Positions 1 to 12,102 of a DNA stretch of 64,000 bases are shown piece after piece. Location: assembly GCA_050084985.1 (NCBI GenBank), contig JBITNC010000001.1, positions 132,618,001 to 132,682,000 of the forward strand, written 5' to 3'. The notes below the pieces were generated by a model. The model saw only the letters and a list, made by a program, of their open reading frames with translations, was not told the DNA's origin and searched no databases. The stretch's first letter is position 1, and each line of letters opens with the position of its first letter. The position numbers were made by a program, and so were the translations under genes. The stretch is from Nageia nagi (Eukaryota > Pinophyta).

Positions 1-41
1 ATATATTGGTGAAATCAAAATAAGGTCAAGGCCATTTAGAT

Positions 42-716
42 ATGCTTGGGGAAGTCTTTCAAATTTTGAAAAGGTACAAATTTAGATTTAAACCTCAAAA
101 ATGTACTTTTGATGTTACTTCAAGAAAGTTACTTAGTTTCATGGTATCTAAAAGAGGAATTGAAGTAGATCCTATAAAAGTGAAAGCCATCATTAGCATG
201 CCTCTGCCAAAGAATCTAAAGCAATTAAGGAGTCTCCAAGGCAAGATTAATTTGATAAGAAGGTTCATTTCCTAACTTGAAGATAAGTGCAAACTGTTCA
301 CACATTTATTGAAAAAGGATGTTAAATTTGTATGGAATGACAAATGCCAAAAAGCTTTTGAGGACATCAAACACTATTTGCTCAATCCTCCTATCTTAGT
401 GCTTATAGATTTTTCAAAATCTACCTATTTATATATATCAGCTACATTGTATGCCTTGGGGGTAGTGTTGTGTAAAAAGGATGAAGAAAATAAAGAAAGA
501 GCTAACTATGACCTTAGCAAAACTCTTATTGATTATGAAGCTAGGTATACACCAATGGAAAAAATTTATTATAGTATTGTATTTGGTACTAAAAAATTGA
601 GACATTATCTATTATATTGCACTAGATTTTTTGTTAGTCCTATTAATCCATTGAAATATCTTGTGGAAAAGCAACATTTATCAGGCAAGGTAGCAAAATG
701 GCTAATGTTATTGTAG
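42..716 (+). pseudogene. Reverse transcriptase end and RT-linked RNase H (broken)
   Basis: The first part matches the end of the RT palm and thumb: a KPQKCTF motif, then KRGIEVDPIKVKAI, then LKQLRSLQGK and RRFI, all standard Ty3/gypsy landmarks also seen in E5. A TAA after RRFIS (near 273) interrupts the frame, which resumes in the RNase H connection: KAFEDIKHYLLNPPIL, then YISATLYALGVVL, then KKLRHYLL. The YISAT motif in place of the catalytic Asp is usual in Tat elements, where this RNase H is degenerate and the second one is thought to do the work. No function remains. The RT catalytic YxDD motif lies before the window. Confidence 0.88.
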
Positions 717-942
717 GAGTTTGATATCAATATGGTAAAATAGAAGTTTGTGAAAGGGAAGGCCATTATTGATTTAATAGTTGAATTCCCTTAGAATGAT
801 GAAGTAGTTGTCCATAAGGAATTTCCATATGAATATGAGAATGATCCATGCCATCAATGGCATGCAGACTTATCAGAAGGTAGCCAACAATGTGATTTTG
901 ATGAGATGTCTATACCTGATGAATATATGTACATCACAAAAG

Positions 943-1400
943 ATGAACCCAATGTTTGGACATTATATTTTGATGGATCTAAATATTCATATAGAGAGGG
1001 CCATGTATTGTCTTGGTTTCTCCTATAAATGAGGTAATCCCCATGGCTTACAAACTTAGTTTTGAATGTACAAATAATATGGCTGAGTATGAAGCACTAA
1101 TATTGGGTTTGAAAGCAGCTTTCACATTGAGAATAAAATATTTAGAAATTTATGGTGATCCACAACTTATCATTAACTAAGTGCGAGATATTTTTGATAC
1201 AAAAGATAAAAAATTAAGGCCCGATAAGATAGTGGTTAATGATTTATTGGATCAATCTGATAAATATACTATTCAAAATATCCCATGAATTAATAATAGG
1301 TATGCAAATGCCATGGAAAGTCTAGCTTCTCTTGCATTAATTGAAATTGAGGATGAGGAGACTATCTTAAAAATTTGTAAGCTTAGTACTCCCTCTTACA
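943..1400 (+). pseudogene. Second (archaeal-type) RNase H, broken
   Basis: Across two frames one can read TLYFDGSKYS (first catalytic Asp in FDGS), then CTNNMAEYEAL (catalytic Glu), then IYGDPQLIIN (second Asp; the usual Ser after it is Pro) and YANAMESLASL, where the last metal-binding Asp would normally be in ADxxAS and is here Asn. This domain removes the RNA strand during reverse transcription and is specific to Tat-type elements. A frameshift near 1020 and stops near 1180 and 1287 kill it. Confidence 0.8.
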
Positions 1401-1539
1401 TTGAAGATATGCATGAAATTTAGAATTATTTTATTATAGAGGAAAATTATTTTTAGAATTGGTATTTTGACATTTACATATATTTGAAAAATCAAACAAT
1501 TCTTGATGAATATGATAGAAATGAAAAGGTCAGATTGAA

Positions 1540-2718
1540 AAGAATTGCTATTAACATGTTATCATTGGTGAAGTATTGTATAGAAGGTCTTTTGATGGTG
1601 CTTTATTGAGATTCCTAATGCAACATGAGATAGCTACAAAATTAGAATAGGCTCATGATGGCTTATGTGTAAGTCATTTTCATTCAAAGGAATTGTATAC
1701 TAAGCTTTTATGTATTGGTTATTACTAGTCCATAATGGAAGAAGATTGTGAAAATTATGTGAATACTTATATTTACAATGTAAAAAGCATGCTAATTTGG
1801 AAAAGAAACCCACTCAAAAGTTAAATTCAATTATCTCACCATGGCCATTTGCTACTTGGGGCATATATTTGATTGACCTTATTAATCCTCACTCAAGTGA
1901 AGGTCACAAAGTCATCATTACAGCTACAAAGTTTGCTACAAAATGGGTTGAAGCTATCCTTATGAAATCATTCACTCAAGATAAGATTATTGCATTCTTT
2001 GTTTAAAACATTATCACAAGATTTGGTATGCCACAAATATTGATTATGGATAATGGGCCTAATTTCAAAGGTAAGACATGAAAGCTTTTTGTAAAAGTTT
2101 CATATTGTGCAAACATTTTCTTTAGTTTATTATCCTCAAGGTAATAGTCAAGATGAAGCTATTAATAAGACCATAAAGAGCATTTTTTCAAAGACTTGGG
2201 ATAGATATAAAGGAGATTGGCATGAGAAACTACCTTATGCATTATGGGGATATAGGAAAAGTATCAGAATAGCTATTGGGGTAACACCATTCTCATTGGT
2301 GTATGGAGATGAAGTTGTGGTACCATTGGAGTTAGAACTCCCCTCCTTAAGGATTTCATTGCAAGGAGATATAATGGATGGAGATGAAAGAAAAGATAGA
2401 TTGTAGCAATTAGAGTCATTGGATGAGAAGAGATTGAGAGCAATTAAACATTAGAAGGTATATCATGCAAAACTAAAAAGAGCATTTGGAAAGAAGATCA
2501 AGGCAAAAGAATTAAAAGTGGGAGATTTAGTGTTGAAAGAGAATTTCAATAAGACAATTGCAAATGATGAAGTTAAAGAAAAATTTAAACCAAATTGGCT
2601 AGGTCCATTTGTTGTAGTGGAAGCAATAGGATCAAAAGCCTACAAAATCTCCTCCATGGATGAAAAAGGAGAACCAAATACCTTCAATTCCACCCATATC
2701 AAATGCTTCTTTATGTAA
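1540..2718 (+). pseudogene. Integrase with C-terminal domain, broken
   Basis: The zinc region (LYRRSFDGALLRFL, AHDGL..SHFHSK) keeps its two His, but both paired Cys positions read Tyr (near 1768-1777), which fits TGT to TAT changes. The core follows: YLIDLI (first Asp), LIMDNGPNFKG (second Asp) and YYPQGNSQDEAINKT (third acidic residue, Glu, kept). The last part, from GDLVLKENFNK to NWLGPFVV and FNSTHIKCFFM, is the usual C-terminal DNA-binding domain and ends in TAA at 2716. At least three stops or frameshifts interrupt it. The C-terminal third (2107-2718) is the best kept part. Confidence 0.88.
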
Positions 2719-4127
2719 AGATAGTGCTTCGTACCTTGCAAAACATTAGAAATCTTACGCAAGATACTTGTATCATAGGTTTTTTATTTTAGTTTTTCAT
2801 TTTATTATACTATTTTCACATGGTTAATAGCATGCATTACTATTTATGCATCATTAACTATGTGAAATTAAAAAAATTTGAGAAAAATAAAAAGATAAAA
2901 ATATGATGACAATATAATGCTTATGGATCATGGACATAAAATGAAAGGTCGTTGATGGCAAATGATACAACTAGTGAGAGTTCATTCACTTAAAAAGATA
3001 AATTGATGATGTAATCATAAGAAGATTGCTAGAATTATGCAACTCACTATGTATCCAAATTGTTTTCATGCAGGGTATAGCTAACATCTTTTTGCATCTA
3101 TCTACATCATGAAAAAGAGAAAAAAAATATAAAGAAACTCACACCATCAATGGTATGCTCACTATTCTTACACTGTTAATGGCATACATATTCATGACAT
3201 ATCATTCTAAAAAAAGTGACCTCTTTTATCTCAAGGCATGGGAATGAGAACATCAATTTCTTAAGTACGAGATACAATGGAATGACCAGATCCATGGTTG
3301 AACAATGCGACATTTTTGAAGGGAAATTTTGTAGCAATGCAGAAGAGGAGCTATAGTAATATACTAATATTGCAATTTTAGCATTATTATTGACATGCCA
3401 CAATCTAGATACATGGATTTTCCATCATCACTGAAACAAAAGCTTTGACCATTTAGAGAAGTTTTTACCATTTTATCTCATATAATTTGTTAATATTTTT
3501 TTTGGGATGGAGTTGAGTATCTAGAGTTTTAGAGGACAAGTGGGATGGAGTAGAGCATCTAGAATTTTAGGGGTCAGTCTTTGAAAGAAGATTAGGGATA
3601 ATATGGTGAAGGTGATATGTTTTACTTTAATTGTATAATGAAAGCAATAGGTATCATCTTAAATGAAATTCTAATTATTGGTTGAGTTGGGCATGTGTTG
3701 ATCTTATTATGACCTATGTCCTATGTTTCATTCTCAGTACAAGACATACATGTTATGCAATGACCTATTACAAATATTCATCCCATAAATTAGTTGATCT
3801 CCAGTGAATGTTAATATAATTTACTTTTACTTTTATCTTTCCAAAGGAATATGAAAGATCAATATCAACATGTTTTTTACTATTTTAGAGATAATTTTAA
3901 ATGTTGGTTACTTTATGAGTATTTGGTTGTGATTGTAAAGATATTTAGAATTTATGATTATAATCTCTTTAAGCATTTATTATAATAATATTGTAAAAGT
4001 TTAAGTTATTCTCATTAGTATGTAAAAGGTATGTTAATTTTGATGGTTTTAAATTATCATAAAGTTAGATTCGTAGGTCATGGTCAATAGATTGCATTCT
4101 CAATCTAGTCAACTTAAGGGGGGGTTG
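2719..4127. other. AT-rich non-coding stretch after pol
   Basis: No convincing ORF. It is probably the 3' untranslated part of the upstream element. A G-rich run at 4118-4127 (TTAAGGGGGGG) resembles a polypurine tract just before a 3' LTR. Confidence 0.4.
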
Positions 4128-5180
4128 GTGCATATCTCAAATAAAAGATGTTATTGATAGATATGAATAATTTTTAAAGAATGTACAATAATTCACATTC
4201 AATTGATAGTAGACTAGATGACAAATTGTACTCTTCATGAGGGAGATGTTAAGTTTTATAAATATATTTGAACTTTGTAGGACTTAATCCTTTGAAGGGG
4301 ATCTCCTCTATTTTTTTTACCATAATGACATTACAAATAAATAATAAGATCATTTTGATAGTCCTTAAGGCTTGACATGTGCTTTGTTAATTTTCTTTAT
4401 TTTAGATGTATGATGTTTAGCACAAATGATCTTTTGATCATATGAAGCATTTTAGGTACCTTATGATAGACATTAAGAAATGTTATTATGATAGTGTTTA
4501 TATTTGTTTAGGAAAAATTGATGGTATATTATGGTCAAAAGTAATCAAAGTCAAGAAAGATAGATTTTATTATAATATTTTGTGATATGGTGATATAATA
4601 TATATATAACCTATTTTTTACTAAACAAAGGCATTTAATTGTAATGATATATGATTCTTAATATTTTATTTGAGTGTATGTGTTCTCAAAACATGATGGT
4701 ATTCATTAATCAAATTGTATGATGTATGGTATTTTTGGCTCCTTTGATATATTTATTTATAACTTTAATCTTATCATGTACAAACATAAAAAAAAGTATT
4801 AAGAATTTTTCTCGAGTTATTTGATAGAGGAAAATAGGATGTTGACCATGATTAGGAATATATGATGAATCATTAATGCATAGCGAGTCCCTTGATTTTG
4901 AAAAGGTTTAATTGATTGCTAGTTTGTTATCATTTTTACAAGGTTTGCAATTCTTGTTTAAAAATAACTAATAAAATCAATAAGTGCAAATTGAGTTAAC
5001 AAAATTAATAAGAGAGGTGTAATCATATTATTGCATAAAAGCATCATGTATGAAGTATAAATACTTTATGTTTATATGTTATGCCTTACTCCTTCATGAT
5101 TGTAATGAGTTCAAACTTGTATAATCAAGGGTTTTGGCTATATGTTGAGAGATAGTAAATTGCCCTATCAATATCAACAT
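4128..5180 (+). repeat. Possible 3' LTR (weak)
   Basis: This begins straight after the purine run and contains a TATA-like TATAAATA near 5056, about 125 nt before the proposed end. No second copy is in the window and no target duplication could be found, so the limits are guesses. Confidence 0.2.
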
Positions 5181-5251
5181 ATAAGAGGTATCAAATTACC
5201 TAATCAATATCAACATCCTAGATATAGCAAATTACCTAATCAATATCAACA
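5151..5251. repeat. Short tandem repeat, three ~35 nt units
   Basis: Three imperfect units each contain AAATTRCC followed by TATCAATATCAACA or AATCAATATCAACA. A weaker fourth unit lies at 5508-5533. Function unknown. Confidence 0.7.
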
Positions 5252-5664
5252 GTATGATGATGTTTTTAAAACCTCCAAATAGTAACTTATCATCTCTTGC
5301 TAGGGGATTTGGGAGATAAGTGAGGTGTGAAGGCACCCACATTGAACATCTCAAGTTCTACTCCCACATATTTGTGTATTGTTAAATATTTTTCTTTACA
5401 TGAGAAATAATAATTTAAATACTTAATTGATATATATTTTCTTATGGACAAACTTTTATAGGTCCTATACTGCAAAGGGTTTAAAAGGATGTTAAAAGAG
5501 ATATATCTAAATTACTCTATCAATATCAAGCATTCCATCTATTCAATTTTCAACAACTTAAGAATAGTCTAATTCATTTATTCTCTTTATTTTATTTAAA
5601 AAAGACCAAAAACATAAATAATCATTTCAAAAGAATTGAATATTGTAGACACTTATAGCATCAA

Positions 5665-5690
5665 ATATATATATATATATATATATATAT
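5665..5690. repeat. AT dinucleotide microsatellite
   Basis: An uninterrupted AT run of about 13 units in AT-rich non-coding DNA. Confidence 0.95.
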
Positions 5691-6779
5691 TGTAAAAAAG
5701 GGTTAAAATATCCCAAGGCAATGTAATAAATGTAATGGACCATTGTACAATGTAAAAGGTGTCAAATATCAAGAAAGACACCTCAAACCATGTAATGTGC
5801 AATGATCTTGAGAATCAAAGAAAGCCATGACGTTACCATAAAGACACATTAAAGGGAACGTAAGAGACATCATGCGAGGGCATCAAAAATACCAAGAGAG
5901 ACTTCAACAAATGCAAGATCATTCTATCCTACCAACAACAGTATTTTGTAAAACCATCTCTACATACTTTGTTAAACCCTTCATGTTGCTTTCGTACATG
6001 TTTTATTCCGTTCATTGATCTACTTAATTCTCATAGCCATTGGTGTGGTATCTTTAGGCCGTTGGTAGCATGTATCTTTGTGAATGTTGTGTGATGATTG
6101 ATGAATGGTTTTTGTTATTTCATATTTCTACGACTATGATGAAGGTACATTGTTTATCATAGTTCGTTTGATGCCATATTTCTAATATATGCTTCAATAA
6201 ATATATTATAGAAAAATAGTGCATCAATTTATTGTTTATGCATTATTTTGGGTCTACAAATATATTATTAAGAACTTATAATAATTCAAATGATTTATTT
6301 ACACATAATAATATCACAATCCTATAAAATACTACCTTATTGCAATTTATTTTTAAATAATAAAATTCAATAATACTATAATCAATATATAATGAACTAT
6401 TTTTTAGTTATCACAATTCCATTTATAATTCATCTATATTTATTAGTACCAATTTATTACATTATCTTAAACATCAACTCTATCCAAAAAAAAAAAAAAC
6501 TAAAAAATTAACATTTATTGATCATAATGTTAACTCAAATTTAAAGGTAATAGAAAATATTAAAACAATTGATAGTAAAATTCATGTATAATATGAAATT
6601 AATATTTTTCTTGAAACATTTTACTACATGTTGACGAAGTTTATACCATACCTTTTAAATTGAAATTTATATTATTTAATACCTTGCATAGCTGCTTAAA
6701 GACCCTTTGACTGGTATTGACAGGCTCAATTTTTATTCCTCCACTATTAATCACAATTCACCTTCAACAAATAAATAAA
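5691..6779. other. Non-coding, nothing recognised
   Basis: AT-rich sequence without a supported gene or repeat boundary. Confidence 0.5.
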
Positions 6780-6933
6780 TAGCTTTGATATAACCCCTTA
6801 TATATCAAAAAATGCTGAGAGATATCATTTCGAGGTGCCTATCTCATTTCTTGGTATTGCTATATCCAAGATAGGTGCCTCGAAATGATATCTCTCGGCA
6901 TTTTTTGATATATAAGGGGTTATATCAAAGCTA
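6780..6933. repeat. Long near-perfect hairpin, copy 1
   Basis: Two 65 nt arms (6780-6844 and 6869-6933) are reverse complements at 62 of 65 positions around a 24 nt loop. It stands at the edge of a 1.82 kb unit that is duplicated in tandem. It could be a foldback MITE or a young hairpin RNA locus. No target duplication was recognised. Confidence 0.9.
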
Positions 6934-7297
6934 GTTATATTCTTACAGAGAAAAGATTATTTTTTATAATGAAACCAAAATAGATAATTTTTAAATTAAC
7001 TTTAAAATCTAAACATCTTATTAGTTCTATGATTCAAAAAAGAATGATTTCATTAAAGAGAGATATAATAAGTATTTAAGCGTAAGAAGGAGACTTTAAA
7101 AGGAAAAGGTGACAAATTCCATATCCAAAATCCAAAATAAAGGGAAAATAATGGAAATGCTCACAACGGTACAAGTTTGTAGATACGGTAGAAAGAAACA
7201 AAAGCAACACACAAGCATAATCAAACTACAGATCTAAGACAAATAGACTATCGTATATTCTACAGGTAATTATCTACCTCGGTTTCTTTGTCAACAT

Positions 7298-7999
7298 CTA
7301 CCTGGTTGTGTCTTCTCCAAATCCACCAGTTAAATAGTCAGCAGCTCCACCAACAACATTGGTAATAACAGTGCTTGGCCCCCAAAACCACTCCGTCAAC
7401 ATCGAACAATTAATACCCTTGTGCAGAATATACCTGAAGTGACTACGAGATGCAACCTTTATGATTCCCCTTAGATCATGAATATCAATATTGCAACAGT
7501 TCAAGTCTAATATGACATCGCAGTCGGTCTCCATGCACCTATATCTCTACCCTGAATACTCTTCACGACACTGGGTGCAACTATATTTATTCCCACTCTC
7601 AGCTCTCACAAGCTTCAGACTATGCTATCTATGTTCGCTGTAGGTGAATGTCTCAGGAAGCACCATACACAAAGGATGAAGCCTCAATTTAGGAGATGAA
7701 GACTCAAACATGAAACCTTGTAGGGACACCTTGCAAGCGTTGCAACTACGTAAACAAGTTTTTCTACGATAAAATCGAAGCTAGGCTCTATTGTGTACAC
7801 CCTCATTGGGACTGTTGGCATATACTTCATGGAGTATGAGATTATCATAGGAACGACATTTGTATCCCTTGTTTGCTCCAAATAGCTTGCATCCTTTGCA
7901 TGTATACTGTGGAAGTCCTTCCTCCCAGTAAAGTTCATGCTTGTGGCAGATTGGGTTCAGATTCTATGATCCACTTTCTCTTGATTTTGCAGAATCCAT
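7298..7999 (-). pseudogene. DC1 (Cys/His-rich C1) domain protein, unit A, full-length pseudogene
   Basis: From an ATG at 7999 the minus strand reads through 234 codons without an indel. Four in-frame TAG codons break it (S*N near the start, A*LR, R*HS, G*RY). Cys/His patterns of DC1 domains are visible: a first with KHELYWEEGLP and YTCKGCKL, a second with SCNACKVSLQGFMFE and LRLHPLCMVLP, and a third with YSCTQC..RYRCMETDCD. DC1 proteins are plant-specific zinc-binding proteins, often linked to stress or signalling; no specific role can be given here. The stops fit CAG or TGG to TAG changes. The length matches the copy in unit B exactly. Confidence 0.82.
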
Positions 8000-8049
8000 T
8001 ATCTTGAACAGATGACCTTGGGAAAATTGAAATTTCTTAATGTTCACTG

Positions 8050-8408
8050 TAGGTGAATGTCTCAGGAAGCACCATACACAGAGGATGAAGCCTCAATTTA
8101 GGAGATGAAGACTCGAACATGAAACCTTGTAGGGACACCTTGCAGGCATTGCAACTATGCAAATAGGTTTTTCTACGATGAAATCAAAGCTGGGATCTAT
8201 TGTGTACACCCTCATCAGGACTGTTGGCACATACTTCGTGGAGTATGAGATTATCATAGGAATGACATTTGTATCCCTTATTTGCTCCAAATAGCTTGCA
8301 TCCTTTGCATGTATACTATGGAAGTCCTTCCTCCTAGTAAAGTTCATGCTTGTGGCGGCTTGGGTTCAGATTCCGCAATCCACTTTCTCTTGGTTTTGCA
8401 GAATCCAT
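8050..8408 (-). pseudogene. DC1 protein fragment, unit A, duplicated 5' part
   Basis: A second copy of the first half of the DC1 gene, offset by 409 nt from the full-length copy. It starts at an equivalent ATG at 8408 and carries the first two DC1 patterns (YTCKGCKL, SCNACKVSLQGF, HPLCMVLPETFTY). It stops at the internal duplication junction, before the third domain. In-frame TAG codons are present. It most likely arose by tandem duplication inside the gene, leaving an array of starts ahead of one tail. Confidence 0.78.
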
Positions 8409-8601
8409 TATCTTGAATAGATGAGCTCGAGAAAACTGAGTTATTAATATGTGTCTTTTAATATTTTAGTCGGCTATATAATTTTAATTTTAAAAAAATA
8501 TTTTCCCATCAATTATTTAACAGATGGACTCACATGCGACATTTTGCTCCCCCACTCCACCCTCATGCTGCAGCTGTAGAAATGCCTCTCGACGTAATTA
8601 T

Positions 8602-8759
8602 ACTAGCTTTGATATAACCCCTTATATATCAAAAAATGCTAAGAGATATCATTTTGAGGTGCCTATCTCATTTCTTGGTATTGCTATATCCAAGATAGGC
8701 GCCTCAAAATGATATCTCTCGGCATTTTTTGATATATAAGGGGTTATATCAAAGCTAGT
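8602..8759. repeat. Long near-perfect hairpin, copy 2
   Basis: Same foldback as the copy at 6780, with 67 nt arms (8602-8668, 8693-8759) and an identical 24 nt loop. One base pair differs from copy 1 on both sides: C6831-G6882 became T8655-A8706, so pairing is kept. Confidence 0.9.
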
Positions 8760-9120
8760 TATATTCTTAAGAGAAAAGATTATTTTTTATAATGAAATCA
8801 AAATAGATAATTTTTAAATTAACTTTAAAACCTAAACATCTTATTAGTTCTATGATTCCAAAAAGAATGATTTCATTAAAGAGAGATATAATAAGTATTT
8901 AAGCATAATAAGGAGACTTTAAAAGGAAAAGGTGACAAATTCCATATCCAAAATCCAAAATAAAGGGAAAATAATGGAAATGCTCACAACGGTACAAGTT
9001 TGTAGATACGGTAGAAAGAAATAGAAGTAACACATAAGCATAATCAAACTACAGATATAAGATAAATAGACTATCATATATTTTGCAGGCAATTATCTAC
9101 CCAGGTTTCTTTATCAACAT

Positions 9121-9822
9121 CTACCTGGTCGTGTCTTCTCCAAATCCACCAGTTAAATAGTCAGCAGCTCCACCAGCAACACTGGCAATAACAGTGCCTA
9201 GCCCCCAAAACTGCTCCATCAACATCGAATAATTAATACCCTTATGCAAAATATACCTGAAGTGACTACGGGATGCAACCTTTGTGATTCCCCTTAGATC
9301 ATGAATATCAATATTGCAACAATTCAAGTCTAATATGACATCGCAATCGGTCTCCATGCACCTATATCTCCACCCTGAATAATCTTCACGACACTGGGTG
9401 CAACTATATTTATTCCCACTATCAGTTCTCACAAGCTTCAGACTATGCTGTCTATGTCCGCTGTAGGTGAATGTCTCAGGAAGCACCATACACAGAGGAT
9501 GAAGCCTCAATTTAGGAGATGAAGACTCAAACATGAAACCTTGTAGGGACACCTCGTAGGCGTTGCAACTATGCAAATAGGTTTTTCTATGGTAAAATTG
9601 AAGCTAGGCTCTATTGTGTACACCCTCATCGGGACTGTTGGCACATACTTCGTGGAGTATGAGATTATCACAGGAACAACATTTGTATCCCTTGTTTGCT
9701 CCAAACAGCTTGCATCCTTTGCATGTATACTATGGAAGTCCTTCCTCCTAGTAAAGTTCATGCTTGTGGCAGCTTGGGTTCAGATTCCACGATCCACTTT
9801 CTCTTGGTTTTGCAGAATCCAT
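9121..9822 (-). pseudogene. DC1 domain protein, unit B, full-length pseudogene
   Basis: The ATG at 9822 opens a 234-codon frame of the same length as the unit A copy. Three TAG codons interrupt the first half (Y*EEG, P*YT, A*LQ). The last ~150 codons are open and hold the two later DC1 patterns: SCNAYEVSLQGFMFE (the second Cys of the pair changed to Tyr) and YSCTQCREDY..RYRCMETDCD, ending GGFGEDTTR. The tail after the last Cys cluster (SVAGGAADYLTGGFGE) is not a DC1 feature that I recognise. Zinc-binding regulatory role is known for the family; this copy is not functional. Confidence 0.83.
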
Positions 9823-9859
9823 TATCTTGAATAGATGACCTTGGGAAAATTGAAATTTC

Positions 9860-10231
9860 TTAATGTCCGCTGTAGGTGAATGTCTCAGGAAGCACCATAC
9901 ACAGAGGATGAAGCCTCAATTTAGGATACGAAGACTCGAACATGAAACCTTGTAGGGACACCTTGCAGGCGTTGCAACTATGCAAATAGGTTTTTCTATG
10001 GTAAAATCGAAGTTGGGCTATGTTGTGTACACCCTCATTGGGACTGTTGGCACATACTTCGTGGAGTATGAGATTGTCGTAGGAACGACATTTGTATCCC
10101 ATGTTTGCTCCAAACAGCTTGCATCCTTTGCATGTATACTATGGAAGTCCTTCCTCCCAATAAAGTTCATGCTTGTGGTAGCTTGGGTTCAAATTTCATG
10201 ATCCACTTTCTCTTAGTTTTGCAGAATCCAT
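9860..10231 (-). pseudogene. DC1 protein fragment, unit B, duplicated 5' part
   Basis: Copy of the first half of the DC1 gene, from an ATG at 10231, offset by 409 nt from the full-length copy. A TGA replaces a Trp codon 12 codons in, and a TAG follows at LP*YT. From MGYKCRSYDNLILHEVC the frame is open to PETFTYSGH, then stops at the junction. Conserved KGCKLFGAN and SCNACKVSLQGF mark two DC1 domains. Confidence 0.78.
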
Positions 10232-10430
10232 TATCTTGAACAGATGAGCTCGGGAAAACTGAGTTATTAATATGTGTCTTTTAATATTTCAGTCAGTTAT
10301 ATAATTTTAATTTTAAAAAAATTATTTTCCCACCAATTGTTTAACGGACGGACTCACATGTGACATTTTGCTCCCCCACTCCACCCCCATGCTGCAGCTA
10401 TAGAAACACCTCTCGACGTAATTACATAGT

Positions 10431-11831
10431 GGTAAGAGGACCAATTGAGAACATTTTTGGGTCAAATGATGAGGATATGTATCCATTGGCAATGTGTGCG
10501 AGGTAAAGTGGATTACATTGAATACAATTAATTAATTCACGTTATAATGTACATTTTAAATTAAGATTATGGTGTCTATATATATATATTATTTTTTATT
10601 ATTTATAAATAAATAAATAATGAGAAGTAAAGTAAAGTAAATTAAATATAGAAAATATATATATAAAGTGAAAATATGTAGAGTAAAAAAAAAGTAAGAG
10701 AGATAGTATTTGTTAATGGTATTTTGATTTAATTTTTTTTAAAGAAATTTATTAAGGTTTGTTTTTTATGGATAAGATTTTGCTTATGGAGATCTTTTTT
10801 TATTAAAATTATTTGAGTAGGATTATCAATTAAATATGATTTTGTTGCATTCCCTAATATTATTAAAAGTTATAATAGGTCAATAAGAATGGAGAATAAG
10901 GCCTATTCAATTGATTGAGCTTTTGGTCATTTGTTGAAATATTTTATGTTTAAATAAGATTCTTTCTATAGTCTACTAATGTAAGAGAAATCTAAATCAT
11001 AAACCTCCCTTCAAAAAGAGTCAACCATTAATCAAGAAATTAAGGATTATTATAAAATTAGTGATATTATTAAAATATTTAATAATAAGATCCTTTAGCT
11101 AAGTTAGATAACTAAAATTAATGAATATTATGTTATAAGTGTTTATATTTTTCCCCTCCTTGAAATATGAACAAGATCAAAGTAAAGTAGTTGTTAATGC
11201 TTCAAGGAAGTAGAAAATGATATGGAAGTCCATTTAGAAATGCTAGAAAACATAGCTAGAAATCGTATTAAAAATATAATCTAAGCTTCAAGAGAAAACT
11301 TGAAACATGCTCTAAGTTGACATTGGGATAAGCTTACCCTAGCTTTCTAGGCCTAAAAGCATAGTTATATCTAACAAAAATATGATATGATGATGACCAT
11401 TTGAACATATGGCCAAATGATTGGATAAGTACGTGAACCTAACTAAAAGATAATATGTAGAAGTGATATGTTCATAATCTAAGGAATGAAATACTCCTTT
11501 TAGATAATTCTCAAGGATAGTTTTATAAAATATAGGTAATAAAATTGACCCAAGATTCTTTAGCCTAAAAATCATCATATGATATTCTATGAAGACCCTT
11601 GAAATGCTAAGAAGAGTAAATTTAAAGGGAATGGATAAATAATATGATGAGGAATAATAAATATCACAATATCATTATGATAATTTTTAAGAATACCATA
11701 ATAATTTTTATAATTAAAATTTAAGAAGATGGATTATAACTATATGTAGAGTGTACCCTTTTTAGGCATTTATAATAAACCTACATAGGAATACATAACT
11801 TGAAATAAATTATTAGATGAAAATATAAGCA
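10431..11831. other. Non-coding, nothing recognised
   Basis: AT-rich sequence with short AT runs. The ORFs here show no family pattern. Confidence 0.5.
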
Positions 11832-12102
11832 TTAAAGTACAATGAGAAGTAAAAGATTGAAGTTTCTAGATTGATAACTTTTGATATGAAAAATGTTAAT
11901 TAAGTTTAGGAGAATTTTACATTTTAAGATTATTAGTTTGTATATCCTATCCAAAACCCTATTTACCATGGCTAGAAAATTGGCATGTTCCATTTTTGAA
12001 ATAGTTGGCAAATTGATATTAGTCCTATCCAAAACCCTAGGTATTTTGGCACAACTAGTGAAGGATAACACAATGTATCAAAAAGAAGTCAGGTTCACCA
12101 AT
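11832..12102 (-). mobile_element. 5' leader and gag start of a second, truncated T1-type copy
   Basis: Directly beyond the T1 LTR, the minus strand continues with a primer-site-like TTGGTGAACC (inside 12085-12102) and a leader that matches the T1 leader at 56734-56862. The match runs through CCATGGTAAATA at the gag start and then breaks. At the break, a GGGTTTTGGATAGG string repeats one from the leader, so a rearrangement occurred there. The LTR at 12103-12829 is therefore shared by two internal regions in tandem. Confidence 0.7.

Larger units (their letters stand above)
1..2718 (+). mobile_element. Decayed Tat-type Ty3/gypsy retrotransposon, pol part, truncated by window start
   Basis: Fragments of one pol polyprotein follow in the expected order on the plus strand: end of reverse transcriptase, RT-linked RNase H, a second RNase H, integrase zinc region, integrase core and integrase C-terminus. 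A second RNase H between RT and integrase is the hallmark of the Tat lineage. Many stops and frameshifts break the frame, so the copy is dead. The 5' part (LTR, gag, protease, most of RT) lies outside the window. The closest relatives in view are T1 and E5. Confidence 0.9.
6780..10427. repeat. Tandem duplication of a 1.82 kb unit (hairpin plus DC1 pseudogenes)
   Basis: Unit A (6780-8603) and unit B (8604-10427) match throughout with an offset of 1823-1824 nt: hairpin, non-coding spacer, DC1 coding remnants and a tail ending CGACGTAATTA. After that tail unit A runs into the hairpin of unit B, and unit B runs into unrelated sequence. Within each unit the first part of the DC1 gene is duplicated again with a 409 nt offset. 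Confidence 0.92.

Noticed and set aside
7684-8347. 84-residue minus-strand frames beginning MNFTRRKDFHSIHAK
   Set aside because: They are the wrong frame of the DC1 pseudogenes; the DC1 frame has the Cys/His pattern and these do not.
9571-10201. Plus-strand frames beginning MQIGFSMVK
   Set aside because: Antisense shadows of the DC1 copies, present because the copies repeat.
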